Below, in pieces: positions 26,201 through 35,581 of a stretch of DNA of 64,000 bases; the stretch's first letter is position 1; each line of letters begins with the position of its first letter. Source of the DNA: Massilia sp. HP4 (lineage in GTDB: Bacteria > Pseudomonadota > Gammaproteobacteria > Burkholderiales > Burkholderiaceae_D); contig NZ_STGG01000074.1 in assembly GCF_005222695.1 (NCBI RefSeq), forward strand, positions 45,127 through 109,126, read 5' to 3'. The notes under the pieces are model-generated. The model worked only from the letters and a program-made list of their open reading frames with translations. It was not told the DNA's origin and searched no databases. Position numbers and translations under genes: made by a program.

Positions 26201-27299
26201 CGGCGTGATCCAGGTACGTGCCGAAGACAAGAGCGCCGTCATGAACGTGCTGCGCGACCAGGGCCTGGGCGCCTGCAGCCACATCATCGGCAAGCTCAAC
26301 GAGCGCGGCGCGATCGAGTTTACGCGCGACGCCAAGGTGATCTACAACGAGACCCGCAGCAGCCTGCACCGCCTGTGGAGCGAGACCAGCTGGCGCATCG
26401 CGCGCCTGCGCGACAACCCGGCCTGCGCGGATGCGGAATACGACCGCCTGCTGGACGAAACCGATATCGGCATGACGCCGAAAATCAGTTTCAACCTGGA
26501 TGAAAATGTCGCCGCGCCGTTCATCGCGACCGGCAAGCGTCCACGCGTGGCGATCCTGCGCGAGCAGGGCGTCAACTCGCATATCGAGACCGCGTGGGTG
26601 ATGCACCAGGCCGGCTTCACGGCGGTCGACGTGCACATGAGCGACCTGATCGCCGGTCGCGCCAGGCTGGACGACTTCCACGGCATCATTGCCGTCGGCG
26701 GCTTCTCGTATGGCGACGTGCTGGGCGCGGGCGAGGGCTGGGCCAAGACCATCCTGTTCAACCCGCAGCTGTCGGATCAGTTCGCGAAGTTCTTCGCGCG
26801 CCTTGATACCTTCGGCCTGGGCGTGTGCAACGGCTGCCAGATGATGAGCAACCTGAAATCGATCATCCCTGGCGCGCAGGCGTGGCCGAAGTTCACCCGC
26901 AACAAGTCGGAACAGTTCGAGGCCCGCTTCGGCATGGTCGAGGTGCTCGATTCGCCGTCGATCTTCTTCGACGGCATGGCCGGCACCCAGGCGCCGATCG
27001 CCATCGCCCACGGCGAAGGTTTCGCCGACTTCTCGCTGACCGGCGATTACGACGCTGCGCACAAGGCGATGCGCTTCGTGAACAACCGCGGCGAAGCGAC
27101 CGAGACCTATCCGTTCAACCCGAATGGCTCGCCAGGTGGCCTGACGTCGGTCACCACCGACGATGGCCGCTTCACGGTGCTGATGCCGCACGCCGAGCGC
27201 GTGTTCCGTGGCGTCGTGCACTCGTGGGCGCCGGAATCGTGGGGCGACGAGTCGCCGTGGATGCGCATGTTCCGCAATGCGCGCAAGTGGGTTGGCTGA
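23280..27299 (+). CDS. purL: Phosphoribosylformylglycinamidine synthase
   Basis: Fourth step of de novo purine synthesis: FGAR + Gln + ATP to FGAM. At 1339 residues this is the large single-chain form typical of proteobacteria. It has an N-terminal PurS-like region, a linker, and two AIRS-related halves (ATP and substrate motifs THNHPTAISPFPGASTGAGGE and later HDRSDGGLFATLTEMAF). The C-terminal class I glutamine amidotransferase domain has nucleophile Cys1183 in GLGVCNGCQMM and the His-Gly-Glu stretch IAHGEGF. The ATG at 23280 starts directly on the conserved N-terminus. No PurR-like box was recognised upstream. It ends at a UUCG-loop terminator. Confidence 0.98.
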   Translation: MLILPGSNALSAFRSQRLLSQLQAVAPSIAAVQGRFYHFIDTSAPLSAGDTQRLSAMLTYGEPAAETLYEGVTEEFFVIPRLGTISPWASKATDIAHNCGMAHVHRIERGVGYTVVLKSGILGSSIGAAKKLSAQELEAVGALLHDRMTESVLRNADDAQHLFNELEGKQLESIDVLALGRGALVRANTELGLAMSEDEVDYLHDAFTKAQRNPTDVELMMFAQANSEHCRHKIFNADWIIDGVKQDKSLFGMIKNTHQLNPRGTVVAYSDNSSIIEGATVTRFFPRDGQEYGASTELTHTLMKVETHNHPTAISPFPGASTGAGGEIRDEGATGRGAKPKAGLTGFTVSNLLLPDAQRPWENASDVTGAERVDAVYGKPERIASPLQIMIDGPIGGAAFSNEFGRPVLGGYFRAYEQNVGAAGAVYGYHKPIMIAGGIGNISAKHTHKDEIPVGSLLIQLGGPGMRIGMGGSAASSMATGTNTADLDFDSVQRGNPEMERRAQEVINGCWQLGDNNPIISIHDVGAGGLSNAFPEIVNDAKRGAIFDLRKVPLEESGLAPKEIWSNESQERYVLAISPESLAKFASLCERERCPFAVVGTATEERQLKLIDQQEGNAPVDMPMDVLLGKPPKMLRDVEHVKNTFPPVDLTGIELPEAARRVLLNPAVADKSFLITIGDRTVGGVTVRDQMVGPWQVPVADCAVTAMSFEGFVGEAMAMGERTPLAVIDAAASGRMAVGEAITNIAAAAINDISDIKLSANWMAACGQPGQDAALFDTVKAVGMELCPALGVSIPVGKDSLSMRTTWNDEGQNKAVISPVSLIVSSFAPVMDVRRSLTPQLRTDQGDTALILIDLGRGKNRLGASILAQVTQQLGDAAPDVDSPQDLKAFFVAIQQLNADGKLLAYHDRSDGGLFATLTEMAFAGRTGVSVNLDILTMEGEHASDWGDAKNWTGQVAERRNEMTLRALFSEELGGVIQVRAEDKSAVMNVLRDQGLGACSHIIGKLNERGAIEFTRDAKVIYNETRSSLHRLWSETSWRIARLRDNPACADAEYDRLLDETDIGMTPKISFNLDENVAAPFIATGKRPRVAILREQGVNSHIETAWVMHQAGFTAVDVHMSDLIAGRARLDDFHGIIAVGGFSYGDVLGAGEGWAKTILFNPQLSDQFAKFFARLDTFGLGVCNGCQMMSNLKSIIPGAQAWPKFTRNKSEQFEARFGMVEVLDSPSIFFDGMAGTQAPIAIAHGEGFADFSLTGDYDAAHKAMRFVNNRGEATETYPFNPNGSPGGLTSVTTDDGRFTVLMPHAERVFRGVVHSWAPESWGDESPWMRMFRNARKWVG

Positions 27300-27316
27300 T
27301 CGGCCGACGCAATGTG

Positions 27317-27342
27317 AAAAACGCCTCTTCGGAGGCGTTTTT
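27317..27342. terminator. Bidirectional terminator between purL and the acetyltransferase
   Basis: Perfect 11-bp stem AAAAACGCCTC/GAGGCGTTTTT closed by a TTCG tetraloop, with A and T tracts either side. Confidence 0.95.
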
Positions 27343-27344
27343 AG

Positions 27345-27821
27345 TTAGCGGGGATGCTGCGTTGCGTTGACGGGAAACCCGTCGACCCCACCCCGGTCCA
27401 GGGTAAAGGCGACCTCGTCAGCAGGCGAAGCCTGCCGAGTCCACCCCTGCCGTACATAGAACGCCTCGGCCCGCGTCCCGGCGCCAGTGGACAGCGTGAC
27501 TTGCGCAAACCCGAGCTCGAACAACCATGCAGTCGCCAGCTCCAGCAGATGCTTGGCAAGCCCCATGCCTTCATGTTCGGGATCCACGAATAGCGCCCAG
27601 ATCGACCCATCGAGCCTGTTCGCATAGCTGAACGCGACGGTCACGCCATCGATCTGCGCCACCCAGCCGCGGCCATCGCGCTCCAGGAAGTCCTCGTACA
27701 TTTGCTGCGTGACGCGCGCCGGGTCACGCAAGCGGTTCTCGTGCACCGACAGCCGGATGCGCGACATCTGCGCAATATCGGCGCTGGCTGCGCGTCGGAA
27801 CACGGGGGCTGATGAATGCAT
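27345..27821 (-). CDS. GNAT-family N-acetyltransferase
   Basis: A 158-residue acetyltransferase of the GNAT fold. The acetyl-CoA-binding motif A is visible as ALFVDPEHEGMGLAKHLLELA (about residues 78-98), with the Gly-x-Gly/Ala pyrophosphate loop, followed by a motif B segment AEAFYVRQGWTR. The substrate is unknown. It stands alone: converging with purL and upstream of the parvulin terminator. Confidence 0.85.
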   Translation of the reverse strand: MHSSAPVFRRAASADIAQMSRIRLSVHENRLRDPARVTQQMYEDFLERDGRGWVAQIDGVTVAFSYANRLDGSIWALFVDPEHEGMGLAKHLLELATAWLFELGFAQVTLSTGAGTRAEAFYVRQGWTRQASPADEVAFTLDRGGVDGFPVNATQHPR

Positions 27822-27837
27822 TTTTTCACGTCATAAA

Positions 27838-27864
27838 AGAAAAAAGCGCCCCCGTGGGAGCGCT
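27838..27864 (-). terminator. Terminator after the second parvulin gene
   Basis: On the minus strand, AGCGCTCCC and GGGGCGCT form a stem with one mismatch and a short loop, followed by a T-rich run (the A-rich plus-strand bases 27834-27845). Confidence 0.8.
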
Positions 27865-27886
27865 CTTGAAGACTGGGATGCAGCGA

Positions 27887-28663
27887 TTACTGCACCTTGG
27901 CCTTCTTGACCAGGCTTTCGCGGTAGGTAGCCAGCTGGCGCTGCTGCAGGCCTTCTGCCACTTGCTGCTTGACTTCTTCCAGCGGCGGGACCTTGGTCGC
28001 GCGCACGTCTTCGAGCTTGATGACGTGGAAGCCGAACTGCGACTTGACCGGGGTCTCGGTGATGGCGCCTTTTTGCAGGGCGACCATGGCTTTCGAGAAC
28101 TCTGGCACGTAGGTTGCCGGGCTGGCCCAGCCCAGGTCGCCGCCGTTCTGGGCGCTACCGTCTTTCGACTGCTTGGCCAGCTCTTCAAACTTGGCGCCGC
28201 CTTTCAGCTTGCCGATGATGTCCTTGGCGGTGGCTTCGGAATCGACCAGGATGTGGCGGGCGTGGTATTCCTTGTCGCCGATCATGGCTTTCTGCTTGTC
28301 GTACTCGGCCTTGATCTCGGCATCCTTGACCGGGTTCTTCTTGACGTAGTCGGCCAGCATCGCATTGATGATGATGCTCTGGCGGGCATTGTCGATGGCG
28401 GACTTGACGTCGGCGCGGGCGCCGATGTTCTGCTTGTCGGCCTCTTGGATCAGGACTTCACGGCTGATCAGGTCTTTCTTGATCGCGTCGCGCAACTCTG
28501 CGGAGTCGGTGGCGCGGCCCTGGGCGACGACTTGCTTGACCAGCTGGTCGACCCTCGCTTGCGGGATCGCCTTGCCATTGACGGTTGCAGCGTTTTGCGC
28601 GAGTGCAGGCAGGGCAACCAATGCGGTCATGGCTAACAACAGGCGGGCTGGCTTCAAAATCAT
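27887..28663 (-). CDS. Periplasmic parvulin-type prolyl isomerase, downstream paralogue
   Basis: A 258-residue exported foldase. Signal peptide (basic MILKPARLLL, then ALVALPALAQ with cleavage near residue 22), a SurA_N-like helical domain, then one parvulin domain: EYHARHILVDSEA at about 130, KQSKDGSAQNGGDLGWASP and QFGFHVIKLEDVR. It closely resembles the gene immediately upstream in length, domain order and C-terminus (both end in VKKAKVQ), so the two arose by tandem duplication. Its clients are unknown; outer-membrane or secreted proteins are likely. It is the last gene of the block and is followed by a terminator. Confidence 0.9.
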   Translation of the reverse strand: MILKPARLLLAMTALVALPALAQNAATVNGKAIPQARVDQLVKQVVAQGRATDSAELRDAIKKDLISREVLIQEADKQNIGARADVKSAIDNARQSIIINAMLADYVKKNPVKDAEIKAEYDKQKAMIGDKEYHARHILVDSEATAKDIIGKLKGGAKFEELAKQSKDGSAQNGGDLGWASPATYVPEFSKAMVALQKGAITETPVKSQFGFHVIKLEDVRATKVPPLEEVKQQVAEGLQQRQLATYRESLVKKAKVQ

Positions 28664-28711
28664 TGTTGAGATCCTATATAAACACGAAAAGTATCGCCGC
28701 AGGCGACGAAA

Positions 28712-28734
28712 GCCGGCGCAAACTCAGCGCCGGC
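28712..28734 (-). other. Hairpin between the two parvulin genes
   Basis: A perfect 8-bp stem, GCCGGCGC/GCGCCGGC, with a 7-nt loop, lies in the 82-bp gap. There is no T run downstream on the minus strand, so a role in mRNA stability or processing is more likely than termination. Confidence 0.5.
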
Positions 28735-28745
28735 GACAGTACATA

Positions 28746-29525
28746 TTACTGCACCTTTGCCTTCTTGACCATTTGCTCCTGATAGTCACGCAGCTTCTCT
28801 TGCGACAGCGACTCGGAGATCTGCGGCTTGACTTCATCGAACGACGGCAGCTTGACCGGACGGGTGTCGTCCAGCTTGATCACGTGAAAACCGGCGTTGG
28901 TCTTGACCGGCACGTCGGTGATCGCGCCTTTCTGCAGCTTGGTGAAGCCGGCCGAGAATTCTGGCGGCAGGGCGTTCGGGGTCACCCAGTCCAGGTCGCC
29001 GCCATTGCCGGCGGTGCCGGTGTCTTTCGAGGTCTTGGCCAGCTCTTCGAACTTGGTGCCGCCCTTCAGCTTGGCGATGCCTGCCTTGGCTTCGTCTTCG
29101 GTCGAAAACAGGATGTGACGCACATGGTATTCCTTGTCGCCGGTCTGGGTCTTGAACTTGTCGTACTCGGCCTTGATCTGGGCGTCGCTCACCGGGTTCT
29201 TGGTGATGTATTCGCGGGCCAGGGCATTGACGACGATCGACTGGCGCGCATTGTCCAGCGCTTCGCGCACGTCGGGCTTCTTGTCGTAGCCTTGCTTGAC
29301 GGCCTCTTGCATCAGCACTTCGCGGGCGATCAGGTCGTTCTTGACGGCTTCGCGCAGTTCTGGCGAGTCCTGGCCCTGGCCCTGGGCCACGACCTGCTTG
29401 ACGACGGCGTCGGCGCGCGACGACGGGATCGCCTTGCCATTCACCACTGCGAGGTTCTGGGCGAAGGCGGGAGCCGATGCGACGGCGACAAGGGCTAACA
29501 GCAGGCGAGCTGGCTTAAAGGTCAT
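28746..29525 (-). CDS. Periplasmic parvulin-type prolyl isomerase, upstream paralogue
   Basis: A 259-residue exported foldase with the same plan as the next gene: a signal peptide cut near AFAQ (residue 22), a helical N-domain, and a parvulin domain (EYHVRHILFSTED, GTAGNGGDLDWVTPN, NAGFHVIKLDDTRPV). The start ATG follows caggaacacac, an acceptable ribosome site. The bolA gene lies 79 bp upstream on the same strand with no terminator seen, so it may belong to the msrB-yciB-bolA unit or have its own promoter. Confidence 0.9.
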   Translation of the reverse strand: MTFKPARLLLALVAVASAPAFAQNLAVVNGKAIPSSRADAVVKQVVAQGQGQDSPELREAVKNDLIAREVLMQEAVKQGYDKKPDVREALDNARQSIVVNALAREYITKNPVSDAQIKAEYDKFKTQTGDKEYHVRHILFSTEDEAKAGIAKLKGGTKFEELAKTSKDTGTAGNGGDLDWVTPNALPPEFSAGFTKLQKGAITDVPVKTNAGFHVIKLDDTRPVKLPSFDEVKPQISESLSQEKLRDYQEQMVKKAKVQ

Positions 29526-29604
29526 GTGTGTTCCTGTAGCGGGGAGAGTTGCTGGACGAGATTGGATTAATTGTTTTGACTAGCAGTTCAAATTGTCGGG
29601 CAAA

Positions 29605-29910
29605 TTACTTAAAACTGCCTGAAACCGACGTAGAGGGCAGCTCGGAAGGCGCGACCGCATTGATGGCGAGCGCGTGGATTTCCGCCTTGTTGATCATATC
29701 GTGAACGGCATCATACACAAGACGATGGCGCATGACCAGCTTGAGGCCCTCGAAGCGCGATGACACGATTTTGACGGTGTAGTGGCTGCCCCCGGTGTTG
29801 CCGGCATGGCCGGCGTGCAGGTGCGAGTCGTCGATGATCTCGAGCGAGGCGGGCGCCAGCTCGGCCTCGAGGATGGCGCGCAGGCGTGCTTCGCGGTCAA
29901 TGGTGGTCAT
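29605..29910 (-). CDS. BolA-family protein
   Basis: A 101-residue BolA/IbaG-type protein. These form [2Fe-2S] complexes with monothiol glutaredoxins; some also act in stress morphology. The conserved core is visible: DDSHLHAGHAGNTGGSHYTVKIVSSRFEGLK with the ligand His, then the helix-turn-helix-like RHRLVYDAVHDMI and the C-terminal HALAINAVAPSE. The start codon overlaps the yciB stop by four bases (ATGA), so the genes are translationally coupled. Confidence 0.92.
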   Translation of the reverse strand: MTTIDREARLRAILEAELAPASLEIIDDSHLHAGHAGNTGGSHYTVKIVSSRFEGLKLVMRHRLVYDAVHDMINKAEIHALAINAVAPSELPSTSVSGSFK

Positions 29911-30542
29911 GCGTCTTCCTCCTTGATGTATTTGGACAGCATCATGGTCTGGACCACGATGAAGGCAAAGAAAATGCCGGTAAAGCCGAACAGCTTGAAA
30001 CTGACCCAGGCGCTGGTATCGCTACGGAAGACCACGAAGGCCATCAACAAGTTCAGCAGGCCCATGCCCACGAAGAACAGGATCCAGCTGTAGCCGATCC
30101 GGTTCCAGACCGGATCGGGCAGCTTGATATTGGCTTCCATCACCGAGCGCATCAGGTTCTTTTTATAGAACACCTGCGCAACCAGCAGGGCAAGGGCGAA
30201 GGCCCAGTAAAGGATGGTCGGCTTCCACTTGATAAACAGGTCGTCATGGAAATAGATCGTGGCGCCGCCGGCGACCAGGATCACGCCCAGCGACAGCCAC
30301 AGCATATTGTCGACCTTGTGGCCGCGCACCAGCAGGTAGCCGACCTGCAGCGCGGTGGCGACGATCGCCACGGCGGTGGCCAGCAGGATTGCCGACTGCG
30401 TCGCCGGCACCGCGCCGCCCGCGATCAGCGGGGCAAGGTAGTCGACGGTCATGCGGTGCGCCCACTCCTGGTTGCTGTCGCCGTACTTGTATACGCCAAA
30501 GAACAAGAGGACCGGGAACAGGTCGAACAAGAATTTTTTCAC
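29907..30542 (-). CDS. yciB: Inner-membrane-spanning protein YciB (septation protein A family)
   Basis: Polytopic membrane protein of 211 residues linked to envelope integrity and septation. The start is a GTG at 30542 (MKKFLFDLFPVLLFFGVYKYGD, the family N-terminus), with GAAGG overlapping the msrB stop as the ribosome site. At least five hydrophobic segments follow. The family motifs KWKPTILYWAFALAL and NRIGYSWILFFVGMGLLNLLMAF are present. It starts 10 bases after the msrB stop and overlaps bolA by four bases, a tight operon. Confidence 0.92.
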   Translation of the reverse strand: MKKFLFDLFPVLLFFGVYKYGDSNQEWAHRMTVDYLAPLIAGGAVPATQSAILLATAVAIVATALQVGYLLVRGHKVDNMLWLSLGVILVAGGATIYFHDDLFIKWKPTILYWAFALALLVAQVFYKKNLMRSVMEANIKLPDPVWNRIGYSWILFFVGMGLLNLLMAFVVFRSDTSAWVSFKLFGFTGIFFAFIVVQTMMLSKYIKEEDA

Positions 30543-30552
30543 AGCGCCGCCT

Positions 30553-30948
30553 TCAAATCGGTTCGAACCGCATCGAGGCGGAGTTGATGCAATAGCGCAG
30601 GCGGGTCGGCGGCGGGCCGTCCGGGAATACATGGCCCAGGTGGGCGTCGCATACGCCGCAGATGACCTCGGTGCGCACCATGCCGTGGGTGCGGTCGACC
30701 TTCTCGATCACATTGTTCGGGTCGAGGGCCTGGAAGTAGCTGGGCCAGCCGCAGCCGGAATCGAACTTGGTATCCGATTCGAACAGCGGGGTGTCGCAGC
30801 ACACGCAATGGTAGATGCCGCGCTCGTGGTGGTCCCAGAACTTGCCGGTGAAGGCGCGCTCGGTGGCGGCGTGGCGGGTCACCTGGTATTCGGTCGGGTC
30901 GAGCTGGGCGCGCCATTCGGCGTCGGTCTTGGTCACTTTGTCGGTCAT
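30553..30948 (-). CDS. msrB: Peptide-methionine (R)-S-oxide reductase
   Basis: Repairs the R epimer of methionine sulfoxide in proteins with thioredoxin as reductant. At 131 residues it is a standard MsrB. Zinc ligands are Cys48, Cys51, Cys97 and Cys100, and the catalytic Cys120 lies in RYCINSASM near the C-terminus. The conserved GCGWPSYFQAL and HGMVRTEV segments are present. No signal peptide, so cytosolic. First gene of the msrB-yciB-bolA run, 48 bp downstream of selO. Confidence 0.96.
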   Translation of the reverse strand: MTDKVTKTDAEWRAQLDPTEYQVTRHAATERAFTGKFWDHHERGIYHCVCCDTPLFESDTKFDSGCGWPSYFQALDPNNVIEKVDRTHGMVRTEVICGVCDAHLGHVFPDGPPPTRLRYCINSASMRFEPI

Positions 30949-30996
30949 GATGTTCTTTCTTGATGCGCTTGAGAAAAAAGGGCAGGGCCGTGCGGC

Positions 30997-32418
<1,422 letters not shown>

Positions 32419-32679
32419 TTCGGCAAACGAATTGTTGAAGGGGAGTTCGTCGGCAGTGATGGCAGTGTCCGTGGCTAAGTGATCAGGATTGGCGGGATTT
32501 TACCGCACCAGGCCGATTCTATTCGCGCACCCGTGTGCTGTGGATCGGCGTTACATCCGGTAACCAGCTGTTGCCGGTGCCGGTCCGACGCTTGCTGCAG
32601 CGCATCATCGAATCCGGTTGACGACCGCACGATGCGAAGACGACACTTTGCTCGTTGCCAATATGTTCACGGAGACCCG

Positions 32680-34332
32680 ATGCAATCCTATCCGATGAGT
32701 CCCTTGCAAGGCCAGATGATGGATCAGCCGCTGCTGGTGTCGAACATCATCGAGTTCGCGGCGCGCCACTATGGCGACAACGAGATCGTGTCGCGCCGGG
32801 TCGAGGGAGACTTGCACCGCTATACCTACCGCGACTGCACGCGCCGGGCGCGCCAGCTGGCCAATGCGCTCGGATCGCTGGGCATCGGGATGGGCGAGCG
32901 GGTCGCCACCCTGGCCTGGAACGGCTATCGCCATATGGAGCTCTATTACGGCGTCTCGGGTTCGGGCGCGGTGCTGCACACGATCAATCCGCGCCTGCAT
33001 CCGGAGCAGGTCGCCTATATCGTCAACCACGCCGACGACCAGGTCCTGTTCTTCGACCTGACCTTCCTGCCGGCGATCGAAGCCATGGCGCGCCAGTGCA
33101 AGACCGTCAAGGCCTTCGTCGCCCTGTGCGGCCGTGAGCACATGCCGCCGGCGGGCGCCATTCCCGGCCTGCTGTGCTACGAAGAACTGATCGGATCTGC
33201 TGCCAGCGAGTACGACTGGCCGCAGTTCGACGAGCGCTCGGCGGCCGCGCTGTGCTACACCTCGGGCACGACCGGCAACCCGAAGGGCGCCCTGTATTCG
33301 CACCGCTCGACCGTGCTGCACGCCTATGCCTCGGCGATGCCGAATGCGCTCAATGTCTCGAGCGCCGACGTGGTGCTGCCAGTGGTGCCGATGTTCCATG
33401 TGAATGCCTGGGGCCTGCCGTACTCGGTGCCGCTGTCGGGCGCCAAGCTGGTGTTTCCGGGGCCGGCGCTGGACGGCAAGTCGCTGTACGAGCTGTTCGA
33501 GGCCGAAGGCGTGACCTTCTCGGCCGGCGTGCCGACGGTCTGGCTGGGCCTGATCAACCACGTGCTGTCAAATGACCTGCGCTTTTCCACCTTCCGCCGC
33601 ACCGTGATCGGCGGCTCGGCCTGCCCGCCGGCGATGATGGACACCCTGATCGACCGCCTCGGGGTGCAGGTGGTGCACGCCTGGGGCATGACCGAGATGT
33701 CGCCGCTCGGCACCGCCTGCACCTTGCTGGCCAGGCACACGCACCTGCCGCTCGAGGACCAGCGCGCGGTGCTGAGAAAGCAGGGTCATGCGATCTTTGG
33801 CGTCGACCTGAAGATCGTCGACGACGACGGGACCGAGCTGCCGTGGGACGGTGCGACCTATGGCCACCTGCTGGTCAAGGGGCCGTGGGTGGTGTCGGGC
33901 TACTTCCGCGACGAGGGCGGCGACGTGCTGCAGGATGGCTGGTTCCCGACCGGCGACGTGGCGACGATCGACGCCGACGGCTACCTGGCGATCACCGACC
34001 GCAGCAAGGATGTGATCAAGTCGGGTGGCGAGTGGATCGGCACGATCGACCTGGAGAACGTGGCGATGTCGCACCCGGCGGTGCTGCAGGCGGCGTGCAT
34101 TGGGGTGCAGCATCCGAAGTGGGCCGAGCGGCCCTTGCTGGTGGTGGTGCGCCGGCCCGGCATGGAGGTTTCGCGCGACGAGTTGCTGGGCTGGTTTGCC
34201 GGCAAGGTGGCCAAGTGGTGGACGCCGGATGACGTCGTGTTCGCCGACAGCCTGCCGGTGGGCGGCACCGGCAAGATCCAGAAGAACAAGCTGCGCGAAG
34301 CGTATGCTGGCCACCGCCTGCCGACCGCCTGA
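32680..34332 (+). CDS. Acyl-CoA synthetase (AMP-forming, long/medium-chain fatty-acid type)
   Basis: Activates a carboxylic acid to its CoA thioester through an acyl-adenylate. Start at 32680, with GGAGA seven bases upstream, gives 550 residues. The P-loop motif YTSGTTGNPKGALYSH, the A5-type AWGMTEMSPLG, the hinge GWFPTGDVATIDADGYLAITDRS, the FACS-type KDVIKSGGEWI and the C-terminal catalytic Lys in GGTGKIQKNKLRE are all present. The protein resembles the FadD3/AlkK-type medium-to-long chain group. A beta-oxidation enzyme lies 1.2 kb downstream, consistent with fatty-acid catabolism. Exact chain length is unknown. Confidence 0.9.
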   Translation: MQSYPMSPLQGQMMDQPLLVSNIIEFAARHYGDNEIVSRRVEGDLHRYTYRDCTRRARQLANALGSLGIGMGERVATLAWNGYRHMELYYGVSGSGAVLHTINPRLHPEQVAYIVNHADDQVLFFDLTFLPAIEAMARQCKTVKAFVALCGREHMPPAGAIPGLLCYEELIGSAASEYDWPQFDERSAAALCYTSGTTGNPKGALYSHRSTVLHAYASAMPNALNVSSADVVLPVVPMFHVNAWGLPYSVPLSGAKLVFPGPALDGKSLYELFEAEGVTFSAGVPTVWLGLINHVLSNDLRFSTFRRTVIGGSACPPAMMDTLIDRLGVQVVHAWGMTEMSPLGTACTLLARHTHLPLEDQRAVLRKQGHAIFGVDLKIVDDDGTELPWDGATYGHLLVKGPWVVSGYFRDEGGDVLQDGWFPTGDVATIDADGYLAITDRSKDVIKSGGEWIGTIDLENVAMSHPAVLQAACIGVQHPKWAERPLLVVVRRPGMEVSRDELLGWFAGKVAKWWTPDDVVFADSLPVGGTGKIQKNKLREAYAGHRLPTA

Positions 34333-34359
34333 GGCGCGGCGCCGCGGCACCGTCGTGCG

Positions 34360-35214
34360 ATGATGGGCACGCTGCTGGCGGCCTTCGACCGCCACCTGAT
34401 GGACGCCCGGCCGCGGGCGCTGGGCGGCGTGCGGCGCGCGCTGGCCGAGTTCCTGTACTTCGGGATCAAGGAAGCGCGCGCCTGCCTGTTCGTGGCCGGC
34501 TTCTTCCTGGCGATCCTGGCGATCCCGCGCGCCGGCCTGTTCGGTATCCCGCGCTACGACGTGCTGCTGGTGGTGGCGCTGGCGATCCAGGCCGGCATGG
34601 TGTGGTCGCGCCTCGAGACCTGGGACGAATTGAAGGCGGTCTCGCTGTTCCACGCGATCGGCTTCGCGCTCGAAGTATTCAAGGTGTCTGGCAGCATCCA
34701 GTCGTGGAGCTATCCGGATTTTGCCTACACCAAGCTGTGGGGCGTGCCGCTGTTCGCCGGCTTCATGTACGCGGCGATCGGCAGCTACATCATCCAGGCC
34801 TGGCGCCTGCTCGACCTGCGCGTGCGCCATCATCCCCCATACCCGCTGGCGGCGGGGATCGCCATCCTGATCTACCTGAATTTCTTCACCCATCATTATA
34901 TCGGCGACTACCGCTGGTACCTGGCGGCCTGCGCGCTGGGCCTGTATGCGCGCACCGAGGTCGTGTTCCGGCCGCTGGACCGCGACCGCCGCATGCCGCT
35001 GCTGCTCGGTTTCGTGCTGACCGGCTTCTTCATCTGGCTGGCCGAGAACATCGGCACCTTCTGGGGGGTGTGGCGCTATCCGAACCAGATGGGCGCCTGG
35101 TCGGTCGTCCACCTGAGCAAATGGAGTTCGTGGTCGCTGCTGGTGATCATGACCTTCACGATCGTGGCCAGCCTGAAGCACGTGAAGGCCACGGTGCACG
35201 TGGCCGAGCGCTGA
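34360..35214 (+). CDS. DUF817-family integral membrane protein
   Basis: A 284-residue polytopic membrane protein with about eight hydrophobic segments. It matches the DUF817 (B. subtilis YoaT-like) family by the stretches GSIQSWSYPDFAYTKLWGVPLFAGFMYAAIGSY and NFFTHHYIGDYRWY, and by the C-terminal WLAENIGTFWGVWRYPNQ. Function is not known. It begins 27 bp after the acyl-CoA synthetase stop, so the two may be co-transcribed. Confidence 0.8.
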   Translation: MMGTLLAAFDRHLMDARPRALGGVRRALAEFLYFGIKEARACLFVAGFFLAILAIPRAGLFGIPRYDVLLVVALAIQAGMVWSRLETWDELKAVSLFHAIGFALEVFKVSGSIQSWSYPDFAYTKLWGVPLFAGFMYAAIGSYIIQAWRLLDLRVRHHPPYPLAAGIAILIYLNFFTHHYIGDYRWYLAACALGLYARTEVVFRPLDRDRRMPLLLGFVLTGFFIWLAENIGTFWGVWRYPNQMGAWSVVHLSKWSSWSLLVIMTFTIVASLKHVKATVHVAER

Positions 35215-35289
35215 CCAACAGGGCGCGGCCACAAGGCTGGCCCGGGTAGACTACTAACACTTTTGACAATATCGCTCACAGGAATCTCC

Positions 35290-35487
35290 ATGCGCCTGCT
35301 TATCGCCCTCATCCTTCCCTGGCTGACTTTCTTCACCATCGGCCGCCCGATCGCCGGCATCATCTGCCTGATCCTGCAAATTACCCTGATCGGCTGGCTG
35401 CCGGCGGCTATCTGGGCGGTCTACGCCCTGAGCCAGTACAAGACCGACCAGAAGATCGACCGCGCCCGCCAGCAACGCGAATTCTGA
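35290..35487 (+). CDS. Small two-helix membrane protein, YqaE/Pmp3 (UPF0057) family
   Basis: A 65-residue protein with two transmembrane helices separated by a short Gly-Arg-Pro turn (FTIGRPIAGIICLILQITLIGWLPAAIWAVYAL), the pattern of the Pmp3/YqaE stress-response proteolipids. I take the ATG at 35290, preceded by aggaatct, rather than the upstream in-frame ATG at 35263. The charged tail (KTDQKIDRARQQREF) is probably cytosolic. Eukaryotic relatives affect membrane potential under salt stress; the bacterial role is unsettled. Confidence 0.8.
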   Translation: MRLLIALILPWLTFFTIGRPIAGIICLILQITLIGWLPAAIWAVYALSQYKTDQKIDRARQQREF

Positions 35488-35508
35488 CCTCCAGCGGCCG
35501 TTGACTGA

Positions 35509-35526
35509 ATAGTACGTTCGTGCATT
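35509..35526. promoter_or_regulatory. Weak inverted repeat upstream of the beta-oxidation gene
   Basis: Imperfect dyad around ACG-TT-CGT (35514-35521), between a TTGACT at 35501 and a TATAGT at 35535 that are too far apart to form one promoter. It could be a TetR-type operator, but symmetry is limited. Confidence 0.2.
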
Positions 35527-35581
35527 TTCTACGGTATAGTGGGCAGCTCAGCCAGTGCCACCCACAAGGAGAACAAGCCAC

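Noticed and set aside
24984..27221. A 745-codon minus-strand open frame
   Set aside because: Antisense shadow of purL.
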